64,000 nt of DNA, taken from Monomorium pharaonis. Its lineage: Eukaryota > Arthropoda > Insecta > Hymenoptera > Formicidae. Of this stretch, positions 27,001 through 39,800 are shown piece after piece. The DNA lies in contig NC_050468.1 of the NCBI RefSeq assembly GCF_013373865.1, positions 15,798,355 through 15,862,354 of the forward strand. Reading direction: 5' to 3'. Position 1 is the stretch's first letter; each line of letters begins with the position of its first letter. The notes beneath the pieces were generated by a model. That model was given only the letters and a program-made list of their open reading frames with translations, was not told the DNA's origin and did no database searches. The translations under genes and the position numbers were made by a program.

Positions 27001-30000
27001 TGCAGCCCAACAATTATAAATATTATAATAATTTTGACGAAAAATATCCTACATTGTTCATGTATATTTTTACTGTAATCAAAAGAATGGCTACATTTAT
27101 CCCATTCTAGTGGCATTTTATACTGTACACCCTATTGTTATAATTTCACGAATCTGTGTAACACGTTCCAATGTTTTTTTGGAGTGTTTTTATAGCGAAG
27201 TATTTATTGCACGATAAAAAATACTAATTATATCGCAATAATTTCAAATGCTACGGAGTAATAACGAAGAGAATGTCGAAGTCACAATCTGCATGCAACT
27301 ATTTCGACATAATCGAACATTTTTTGTTTGTTTATAAACAGAAGCAGCAGGAGATGAACAAGAACAAAGAGATTATCGTATTAAATCATAAAAGATCGAA
27401 TGCTATCAATATTGGTATGACGAAACTGCCGCCGCCAAGATCTATTAAAACTGCGATTTTAAAAATGGATGCTACCATTATGAATAGAGAGGGTATTGAG
27501 GTGAGAATATAGCGTACTGTTTTTATTTTTTATATTTGATTTTTTTTTAACAAAATTTACTGCTTAAAATTGAAAAATTAAAAATATTTCTCACATTTTT
27601 GCATGCAATATAGACTTTAGAAAAAAGATACTAGTATATTTCGACAGTTTTAATATATTTGTAACAAAATAAAAATTTCATAAATTCTTACGACAAAGTT
27701 ATTATTATTACTTCTCACTCTTTTGATTCATTTTAATTATGTAGTTTCTGTTTAACGTATATTTTTAATTGATTTTTCAACTTTTATCCGCATGAATCCC
27801 GCTTTAATTTTTAACCGATGAAAAGTTTTCAAAATTGTTCAAATTTCTGTTGACGGTAAATTCTGAAGTTTAGTTAAAATGCACTTATATATTTTAATTT
27901 TCGAATTTATTCTAATTTCTCTAATTTTGGATTGAATTCGTTTCTTTTTTTATTTCTTTCCTTGTCCTAAAATCCTCCCAACAGAAACTTTTGACAATGC
28001 TACCGACTAAAGAAGAAAAGTCCAGGATACAAGAGGCGCAGGCCGCCAATCCTGACCTTCCTTTAGGATCGGCCGAACAGTTCCTACTGACTTTGACCTC
28101 CATCTCGGAATTGCCAGCAAGATTAAAACTGTGGGCATTCAAGCTAGACTTCGAAAACTCCGAAAAAGTAAGTCTTAATATTATATTACGTATTTTTTAG
28201 TAAACACAATTTAATAGTGAATTTTTATAACGCTTGATTTTAAATTGTGTAATTCATATATAAACTATTTGGCATTTAATATTGATAACTTTATAATCAA
28301 GAATATCTTAAACGAAATATTATATTATTATTTGTTAATTATTTGTTTAAGAAAAACTTACATTTTATTGAATTTTAATTAACAATATAACGATGAGAAA
28401 CATTCACAATTCTTTTAATAAAGATCTTCTAAGTTTTTCTAAACAAAATATAATTTTTTTCTCTTTTATTAATCTTTTTTTTAAATAAAAATTTTAATTG
28501 GAAACTTATAGGCTTGTACAAATAATATTGTAGACATGTGTACGATTTCAATTTCAAGTAAACATTACATTTATTAAGTTCTATAATACCCAATGGTATA
28601 CTAATACGAAATAATAATTAAATTGGATTATTATAATTCTTTTCTTTTTCTTACCTTTGATTTCGCGCGAATTTTATCACGAATATCAAGACGACGAGAA
28701 GGAATGTTAGCAATGTTGGAGAGGAAGTCAGTATAGATAGAAGAGCGTTCTCGGCGCATTTCTTCGACGACAAAATGACAAATTCCGATATTGTACCGAA
28801 CTAAGAGAGGTCATTCGACGACCTGACTTCCTTGGCATCGCGAAATAGTTCACGCCGGGATATCTGAATCTTTTTATACTATTATTTGTATGATCGGAAT
28901 GTGAGATACGCCATTTCTCAATTAAATCGATTAATTCAGAAATGCATGCTGGAAATATATGCTGGAAATGCATGCGTGGAAATGGATGCTGATAAAGTTA
29001 ATAAAAACATTTTTGAATCAGAATTATTTAACAGATAAATAACGCAAAAAGAGCAAAGTTTTAAATAAAAAAAGTTAAACTTTGTTTTTACTATTTCGCT
29101 TTTATGTTTTTACTCTTTGAAATTATACATGTAGATTCAATATATAAATTTCTAAATTTTTTCTATGAAACGTACACCTTGTAAAAATATTTCTATAAAA
29201 AATGGTTCTCTTCCTGTTTTTCATTTCTGGTTGAAGCATAATAATTCAAAAATTAACGATTTTTTTAGAGCCAGTGCAACAATGAGATGCGTTATGAAAA
29301 TAAATATAATTATGAAGGTTTATGAGACGAATGAATTAAATGTAAGGTGATTTTTGTGACTTTTAGGAAATCGCGGATCCTTTAATGGATTTGAAGCAGG
29401 GCATGGAAACCTTGCGAGTGAATAAAACATTTCGCGGGATTCTAAGCACACTTCTTTCGATTGGGATATTTCTTAACGGAAATGAGGTAGGCATTGAATA
29501 CTAGATAAATATATAATATTCACTTAATCCGGCAACCTGGTGAAATCATAACAGTTCGAAATTTGACGATATCGATAATTTAGTTGTAACTGCAGCTTGA
29601 GCAGGATGTCTTTCATGCCACTTGGCTGGCTGCCACATTTTTCTGACAACAATCTCGGTTTAATATGGAGTTTTGCTACAATCACGGTTCGCTATTTATC
29701 CTCGGCACAGCGGAATTTTCGAAAGTTTTGACTGGATATCCACTGTATTAAAAAAGTTCTAATGTATTTTCCGGCAGCTAGACTTTGCATCAAATTAATT
29801 TCCAAGCGACGCAGTTATTTTATAGAAATTTCTATGTTCGTGCAATATAAATGCATAAATAAATCTAAATATTTACGTAAATATTTAGCGTTAAAATGTG
29901 ACGCGTGGTTTTTCGGACCTGAAGGTTTCATTCTTTTTCAGGTGAAGGGCTTTCAACTAGAATATCTCGTCAAAGTACCTGAAGTGAAGGATACGGTTCA

Positions 30001-30760
30001 CAAGCACTCGCTGCTTCATCATCTTTGCCACATGGTGATGGAGAAGTTTCCGGATTCTACGGACCTCTATTCCGAGGTGAGAGTCAGTCAGTACGATCTA
30101 AACTAGAGAGAACTTTGGTTCGTTGTGATATTGTGACAGTACTATTATGTATTTATGAAATCGAGACTAAGTTTGTTTGCTCATATTCCTGTAACTTTTT
30201 TATTACGATTTAATTTGTTTCTGTTGCAATCCTAATTGTTTTCTCATATTCTGTAGATTTTAATGTTCAAGTAAATAATACTAAAGGTTTTAAAAAGAAA
30301 AAATAAAATATAAATGATAGATTAAGATAGAAACAATGTTATAATTATATTTCATAATTTACCCAAATGTAACATTCCAAACGATTTTTTATGCAATAAC
30401 ATGATTTTTATAGAAAAAAAAAGATAATATAAAGATATACCAAAGAAAGGGGTAAACTCTTGTATCTTTTTCAAATAAATTTCAAACTACATTCTAAATT
30501 AAATTTTATATTTCTTGAAGACAATTGGAATAACTTTCTCAGTACCGCCAACACCATTCTGCTTTCAGATTGGTGCGGTAACGAGAGCCTCGAAAATCGA
30601 TTTTGACGAGTTGGCGGCGAACATCGCGAAACTCGAGAGCGAGTGCAAAGCGTCTTGGGACCATCTCAAGCTCATTGCGAAGCACGATGGTTCTACGATG
30701 ATGAAGGTCAAGTAAGTATAATTCCCGTCGAGTTTCTCAGCCCCCGAACCAATTTCCGAG

Positions 30761-30816
<56 letters not shown>

Positions 30817-33800
30817 TCGTTCTGCCTCTTCCTGCGAATCTTTCTGTATGTTCGCGTTTAAGAAGTCCCGAGTGGCTTCGATAAATTCGGGATAGAGTTT
30901 TTTTCAGAGAAACTGGCTGCCATCCAAGTGGAGCTTCCATTAATTACCGAACGGACATTTTCTCCTCCCTCGAGTCTTTCCCTTCGTTCATTCTGTTGGC
31001 AATCATTCGCACTGAACTTGCATTCTCCCAATAGACTTTATTTTACTCTACCTTTTATTTTACGCGTCATTTCTAATTACTTTTGGTCTTTTAAATGCTT
31101 TATTTTTTTCATGTCTTTTAAGACAAGTAATTACAATCAATGATACAACAACATTTTTTTAGAAACAAAACGGCGTATGCATACAAATAATATACATATA
31201 TACACATTTTAAATTTTATTTTATTCGAAGTTGAGTCATTTTGTTAAATTTTTTAAAGTAAAAATTTTATTTATAAACTCCACTTATTTAATTCTATATA
31301 TACTATATAAATGTATGTTTTAAAAAATACACTGCTTTGTTTATGGCAGGATGTCTGATTTTCTTGCCGATTGTGCTGAAAGGATAATCGTCTTGGGTAT
31401 CGTGCATAGACGTATCATAAATCGTTTCCGCAAATTTATTCTGTGGCTTGGTATACCATTGCATAGAGTACAAGATACAAAGCCAAACGAGTTTTGTAGG
31501 ATTGTATCTGAATTTGCTCTCGAGTACAGGACCACTAGGGAACGAGTGATACAGCAGCTCGAGAAGAAAGCCAATCACAGAGAACGCAATAAGACTAGAG
31601 GGAAAATGATAACGGAGGTAAGCCGTTTTTGTTTCGTATCTTTGGAAACTATTTATGATAGCGAATTTTATCGAATAAATTTATATACTTATATTGTGTT
31701 AAATTAGTATTAATAATTGTATCGATATTAATTAGTGGAATATTAACTAAATTTATTCTCCTTTATTTTTATACTTGTAATTTTGTGAATAAAAGTATAA
31801 AAAAATTTTTTTTTGAATATTATTGATATACTTGTGGATAAAGTTGCTTGAATTATTTTTGAAATATATGACTCTCGTGAAATTTTATGCATATCTTTCA
31901 TAAGTTTACTGTAAAATCTTGATATTGTTCTTATTACAGGTCGGCAAGTTTCGTACAAAGGAGGATCGAGCGGACGCAGAACTCAGACAACTACTTGGCA
32001 GTGACATTTCAGACGTCGAGAGTATTCACGGCACTTTACCATGGAGAAGACAGAAGAAAGACGGTAAGTTTTATTAAATATTTTTTCTACATCGGTTTTC
32101 TTTCTTATTTTAATGGATTATAGCTTTATATTGATTTAATTTTTTTTGCAAAACATTTTATCTAATAAATATCCAGTAAATAATATCTTCTATACAATTA
32201 AGAGCGATAAGCAATTTAAGTTGGAATTATTTGAAACACACGATGCCGCATGATATACATGTTTCATGTTTTCTGAAATATTTATCAATCCATTACGGTC
32301 CATCATATAATATAATATAATATAATATAATATAATATAATAAATGCTATAGTATACACAAGCAAAATTATTTTAATTTATCTCTCTCTACACTACGAAT
32401 ATGAATGATATCATTTATGATACATTAAGTTATGTTTTAAATAATTGATTTAGATATTGTACGCTATTTACATGTATTACATTTGCCTACTTTACAGATA
32501 GTTGATACATACGAAATAAATCACAAAAAAATATAGAACCATTCTATTATGAATATTTTTGTTAACAAAGAAAAGGACAAATTCTAATAAATTACAATAT
32601 GAGATTATATGAAGTGTTTGAAAGTTGTATAAATGAATAGATGCATAATGCTGATGAGAAAAATTATTTGCATGATTTTATATTGCGCTATTTTTAATAA
32701 TATCTCTTTGGAGAAATTTTATTTTAGTTTGTCAAAATATTTTGTTTTAGCGGTAGTGCGAGTAAACATTTGTTTGATGTCTTTAACTCTTTCAGGAGCA
32801 AATTTTTTTTAACAATTATGTCGGATAAGTCTTGTCGTATCTATATCTTTTGGATCATTCTAAAACCGAATCTGAGGTTAAAATTTAAAAATTCAAAATG
32901 ACGAATCCAATATGGTGCATATAAAAATTTAAAATTCGGAGATTAAAAAATTAGCCGTATTTTACACAAAATTTGTAATAAAAAAGGTCTCTTTCGGTTT
33001 TTCGCTAAAATGCATAGTTTTTAAGAAAAAATTCCTGGAATGATAATCTTTTGAAATCCTTTCATTCGATATTTTGTAGCCTCCATTTTGAATTTTACAT
33101 TTTTCAGATTATTTTTATTATCAGCAATCCAATTAACCATTAAGTACAAAATTCTACACAATTGACTTATAAATTAAGTGAATAAATCATTTAATATGCC
33201 GAAAATAGCATTTTTGCAGTATATTTTGTTAAATAAAAAATAATAACAATATACTTTCTGTAACTTTAACTTAATATAACTTAGTTCGTTATCTCTAGAA
33301 TCTAAAATTATGATTTGGAAGTTTATTTACATTCAATGGGCTTCTAGAACAAATTTATTGTAAAAAAAGTGCATTTTTCTTCATTGTTTATTTTTTAATA
33401 ATTGCAAAATGCGTGATTGATGCAAAATTGGTATAGTAGTGCATAGTTTTAACATTAACAAATATAGAACAGTTTATTTCATAATCGATGTAACAGACCC
33501 CAGTTATATTTAAAAGGCCGAAGAAAATGAGATAGAAAGTATACTTTCCACAGCCCCTAAAAGGGTTAAAAGAGTAGAAAAAAATAGACAATTATGCTGT
33601 TCAAATATCTACTAAAAAAGGACACATCGTCTAAAAATATTTGTACATTTGTATAAAAAAAGGGGGGGCGTAGTCTTTTAAAATTACGTAGAACAAAACG
33701 GAGAAGAGCAAAATCAAATCCACAATGTGACACTTTTTTCGAACGAGCGAACTCTAAATAAAATAATTATTTGTCAATATGCAAAATAATTCAAGTATAC

Positions 33801-36800
33801 TTGCATAAATAAAATTTTTTTGATAATGCTATGAAATAGAGATGGATGTAACAAAATCATGTAAATAATTTTTCTTTTTAATGATTTTACATTTGTACTT
33901 TGCAAACATTCTCTATATGTGTTTAAAATAATGTTTTATTTAATTGTTCAATTTTATTTTAATGTAAAATGTGTTTGATTTTTTATTAGTAAGGTATTTA
34001 ATGTTAAAAATGTTCTGAAGGTTTGGAAGTATTGATACATCATTTAATTATTATTAGAAGAAATATGAAGGAGAAAATAATCATGTTATAATTTATAGTC
34101 AGGAGAAATAAAATGATCGCCTCTTCCTTTTGAGTATTATATGTATAAAAATACAAAATATGCACATTAGTATTAAAGTGTGTTTATAAATGAAGTAAAA
34201 AGCACAAGTTGAGTGTTCTTGTTTTCGCGATAGGACGAACGAGATTTTATCACTGCGAGTGATCACGACGTTAACATGACGCTTTTCTAGGCTCTACTTA
34301 GCCTAGCTTTTAACGCGCGTGAAAATAACGCACTCTAAAAGACGACGGCCGCGTCGGCTGTTCCAACGCGGATAAGAACAAAGTGCGAGAATTTCTCTTC
34401 ATCTCCGTAATGTTCCAGCTCGGTGGTGGCTGCGACGCGCGCGAGATAAATGTCGCCCTTAAGCAGCGGCTCTTGCAGGCAAGATTTAAGGATAGCGCTG
34501 GGTCATTTGACGACATTACCGGAAAACGAGAAGTAAATGCGTCGCCGTCTTTGTGATTATACGACGCGTTCGCGGACACAGTTTCTTTTCTCCTTTCCAC
34601 CCTGTGTTTAGCTGAATGTGAAACTTACCGGCGCGCATAAGTCCCTGTTCGTTATCTTTATTACCTTCGCGCGGGACTTATTCGGCAAAAGTTTCTCTTT
34701 TATGCGACTCGGAATTTTCTCGCCCGAAATTCGCGATGATGTTCAAGATTGCCTACATTCGCCATATCGTTAAGCCGTAAATGTAACTTGTAAGTAGCAT
34801 TCAGTTGCGGGAAGCGTCAAGGTATGTCTTCGACGGCGTTGCTTTATAAATTCCGTATTCATGAGAGAAAAATTTCAACTTGAGTGGAATTTTGTCTTAC
34901 TCATCTTTATTGCGCTTTACGCGCGCTACATAAGATGGTAACTTTGCCTCAAGAGAGGGCAGAATGTAAAAGTAGTTAACTTCCAAGGGGAATATTCGAA
35001 GCGACGTGGATATTATTCGAGTCGGCGCGAAGAAGTATTGCGTAAATAACGGCTTCTAAGAAATTTATTCCTAGAATTTGTTCGAAAGAATTCTATTGGA
35101 CTCGATGTTATAAGTTTTATCGTAACATTGTTCACAAACTTGTTATCTCTCGTGCTTTCTTCTTGCGAATTTTCTTTCCAGAAACCCTCGCCACCAACTT
35201 GCCATCATATTTATTATTTATGAATAGATATTTAACGAATATAATATACCAAGTCAATATTTTTTTCACGTTAAAAAGAATATCTTCAACCAGTTTGTTT
35301 CTAATATTAATTGCTATAATTTAGATCTTTGTAATCAGCTGTAATAATAAACACAACATAATAATCGGAAAATTAAATTTAGTATTTTTCAGGTATTAAT
35401 TATGTTTAATTAATTATATTGTAAAGTCATTTACAAAGTTAGTACATTTATAAATAAATATATATTTTATATTATTGTAAGATCGTTAGAAGTTGTATCT
35501 ATTTTACAGTTAGGAATATTTTTCGTATATTTAGAACATCAATGTTTTTTACTGCGATAGATAAGTCAATAAAATAATACGAGATTAAATTTAGCATATT
35601 TCAAAGATCTTTCTATTTAGAGTAAGAGATCCATTGTTACATATGATCAAAACCCATGGCACAGTCATCCTGAAAAGAAGAACGAATAAAAACGACTGAC
35701 ACGTTCTGGATCTCGTAAGACTACATCACGTTGTAACCGCGGATCACCACTTTCCCGTGGAAACGTGAAATTTTTATTCAAGCTTTCGCAAAGGGGAGTA
35801 CGCGGAGGATTGGACCGACTCAAGGAACAAGGGGTTGGCCTATCCAGCTCGTAAACCCAACCACCCACGTGTATTAACGTGGCTGCGACCATCATAACTT
35901 TTCTCTCCTTTATTCCCCTATATGCCCCGACATAAAGTATCTAAACGTCCCGTCTAAGTCGTGCTGGCGTTTCCAGCTGGATATGACGGCTCTCCAGCTC
36001 AACAGCTGGGAAAACCTTGCAAGTTGTGTGACAGGGATCGCGGAGGATGATGATTTATTTCGACGATTTGCTGAATAGTATGATAATATTGTGGACAAGT
36101 TAGATACGACGTCAAGTATTATATGCAGCTGTTAACTTTATTCTTGCTTTCATATTATTTCTATTATAACATTTTTCTTTTACTGAATAAAATGTTGATA
36201 ACTAATTATTATGAGAAGTACGAAATTAGATAAAATTTCTTGGATTTAGTTGAGTGAAAATATTGCTAACACTTGTATTTTTTTAAAAACTTTCTTTTTC
36301 ATGCTTTAAAAAATAAAATTAAGTCGTGAGAAAAGATATAGAAAATGTTTGAAATAATATTAATAGTAATTTAACTTTTTACTTTTTATAATCTTTTTAC
36401 AAAAGCACGTTATTGTTTTAAAATTAAAATATTAAGCTAAATAGATGCTAAATATAAAACGGTAATCTTTTTACTTATATATAACTTTTATATATAACAA
36501 TTTAGTAATGCGATTTTATTATTGGATAATGTTTTGATTATTTTGAGTTTTTAATGATTAATGACATATTTATTATTTTCTTGATTTGTTTTTTATTAAT
36601 AATCTATTATATGATTCTTTACAAATGCTCAAGCAACAAATGCATTGTGCAGCATATAACATTATTAGGATTTAGATTAGGTTAGCGAACAGGAAACCAT
36701 TTGAAAGCGTTTAACATTTCTTATGGTAGAACAACCACGAAAATGAATTGTCTAGATTGATTTACAGTCGTCAAAGAACTTAAGGATATCTTTCCTTCCA

Positions 36801-39800
36801 GTTTTCGTTTTGCCCATAAAAATTCTATCACCCTCTCATCCTCTTCCTACCTTGTCTCTTTTTCCACGATTTTTGTATTGAATGTATACGGAACTGCCTC
36901 CACGGTAGCTTTTCTAGGACAAGTTTGAAAGAAGCTCTGGAAGAGAGAGAAATTCTACGTATTTGACAGTATCAAAGTTTCTGCCTTGCGGACTGAATGT
37001 GGTGATTGTAAGAAATGAAATACTGAGACGTTGTAGAAGAAGAATGTACGTGATTTTCTACAAAGCGTTGTCTTTGGTTAAACACATTTTCCTTTTCGAG
37101 CATATTCTGCATGAATAAACAGGAAAATCCTTTTTACAGTCGAAGAAATTATGTATTTAACTGAAAATAATGATTAAGAATAATTGCATCAACAATTTGC
37201 ATTGACTAGTTAAAGCTGGTTTATTTAAAGCTAAAAGCACAAAAAAGAAACTTTGAAGTATTTTCATTGAACTGCAGGAAATATTATGTTTTAGGTCGTA
37301 TAATTCCACTAGGCCCGGTACTCAGGGACGAAAGCACTAATGGTAACTTGGCTGATGGCGTTGACGAATTATTGGAATCTCTGGTAAAAACTGCGACAAA
37401 AACGCCAGCCACCAGAACCACGCCACGCGAACGCAAAAGGACCAGACACGCCGATCGTAAGTCTTGTAAGTGTGATCCCAGCACCATGCACCCAGATTCT
37501 CCTCTCCTATCTTTATCGATCGGTCTCTGGTCGAGAAATTAATTATCAATCGATAATAAATTTCCAAATGGTAGCTAAATCTGTATGGATCCAACATAGA
37601 TATTTTATCGAAAAATTATTATTTGCTATTTCCTTAAGATAATTATATCAAATAAAAGTCAAACAAAAGTATACGTTAAAAGAAATTTTAATTTTTTATG
37701 TAATGTTGAATTAATATTTGTTTAAATTGAAAATTGGTTACTAATCATTTTTATGACAAAAATTAAATTAACATAAAATTGTTAAATTAACGTATGCGTG
37801 AATGTTTTCGTAAATGTTTCAGTTTGTACTTCTTTAATTTATGTATTTGAGATTTATCTATGTATCTAAGATAAAAACTTTCTAATATATTTTTTAAACG
37901 GTTTAAAAAATAAATAAAAAAATAAAATTATTGATCATTTTGATTAAAAGAATTAATCTAAATTGTTAGATCTGGGAGTTTTTGTTCATGCACAATACCG
38001 CCATTTACTTTAAGCGACGAGCGTTTTTAGCTTAATAATTTGAGCGAATTTTGGAAGAAAAAGTACAATTGGAGTTTCGAATAAAATAATTCGACTGTAA
38101 TAGTAGTGCAGCATATGTATAAAGAAATAAAACAAAAATTTCTAAGTAACGTGAAAATTTGCTATTAATGTTTTATTGGTAACGGAAGGTACTGGGCGTT
38201 AACCGCAGAATTTTCCAATAACTTCCAACGCTACGAGAGCCCTGAATTATTCGGTGTGAAGTATACATTATTGATAACGGTTGGTCCACAGATAGAGCTA
38301 TGAGGGCTACCAGAGCCGATCGATAAACGAGAAGTTTGGAGATGTCGGCGTCGACGCCCTAGATCGAACATGCGATCGTATGCGTGTCGTCGATTCAGTC
38401 TATGCCTTCCATGCACTTTATTAGCACCGCGACCTATCTACTTTAACTTAGTAGTGCTCATTTATCTATCTCAACTGCTATTATTATTGATTGATCTTTA
38501 ATAATATAAATCTTGTACTGTACAAGTTTTGAATCTGAGATAAGATGATTTAGACGGTGCTTTCAAAGTAAATGTGGAAACCTATAACATAAAATTATAA
38601 ATAATATTAACGTATATTGTAATTTTATAAATAAAATATTTATAATGAGAAGTTATACATATATGAATTATGAAATGAATATTTTATAATCTAAATTTCA
38701 GATATTTATTCTGTTTCATAATTTTTTGAAAAATTTTAAAAAATTTTGAATTTTAAAAGAGTATTTTTTTACTTAAAATATAGATAAAGGATACGATAAT
38801 GTATGAAACTATCAAATTTTTAAGCATTTTGATAATTTGGTGATTTAATTTTTGTTAAAATAAAAAACTTGTCATTTTCTTAGAATTTTGCTAAAAAAAA
38901 TTGAAATGATTATTAAAGAATATTCTAAAAAAAAAATTTTTTTTGAAGTTTTAAAATGTTACGAAACATTTTCTAAAATATAGAACACAGACAATGCAAA
39001 ATTTTAATGTAATTTTTATCAATTACGAAAAAAAATTTGCCAGAAGTTGCAGTTATTAACGTGAGCAGAATTCACGCGCGAACACGATTGGAAATCTGAT
39101 AACGGAAAATGTAGCAGTCTGGTCGAGATAACGTAACGCAGCATAATGCTAGTAGATTGTGGCGTTTTTCCGTTTCTGTTTTGCCGGGCCAGTGATCGAT
39201 CTCAGCAGGAAGTTGAAATAATCCTTCACTGGACCGATAGCGCGTAAATCTCGCCATAATCCGATCACCGTGTGCGTTGGCCGATCTTTTCTCTCGCGAT
39301 ACTTATGATAAGCTGGTTCAGTACGCGTCCGAACGCGTCGAGCACGTAGTTCTGTTTTACGATTATTCTGAGGAAAAACGGTGTATTTAGCTTCAAGCGA
39401 TTTATACTTCGGAAATTGTAAATAATTTCCTGTATTGGAATTTTGACTTTTTCAGCACATTTATATTATTATATATTACTTGATTTAATATTTTTAAAGA
39501 GGAGAGTCAATAAGACTGTTCTTTGAGCTTATCCCAATTTTGTTTAATTTTTTTATTTTCTAATAATCTTAGTGAAACAATATTTTAGGTGTCATCAATG
39601 TTCACAATAATTAATAAATCATAGAGAATGTAGATTTTATTAGATTTTATTCCGATTTTAGAAATAATAAAAATTATATTTTATTTTTTGATACATATTT
39701 TTATTTACCAAAACTAGAGTTAGATATATTAACAATTTAATTACTATTGAGTTATCTAACTTATAGCAATTTTTATTATTGTCTATATGAAAAGATTCAT

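Larger units (their letters stand above)
22993..27341 (+). other. Fhod intron h-i (4.3 kb)
   Basis: Contains a GA tract (23322-23353), a hexamer repeat of CTATAC type (23552-23587), a GT tract (24029-24077), a GC-richer patch (24400-24780), a 190-bp MITE (25516-25705) and a possible 3-nt microexon (26277-26279). The open frame running to 23193 is read-through past the exon h donor. Confidence 0.8.
32064..37294 (+). other. Fhod intron o-p (5.2 kb)
   Basis: Holds a pentamer repeat (32305-32343), a 779-bp piggyBac-like relic (32787-33565) and GC-richer islands at 34200-35060 and 35640-36110. The rest is AT-rich with nothing recognised. Confidence 0.8.
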
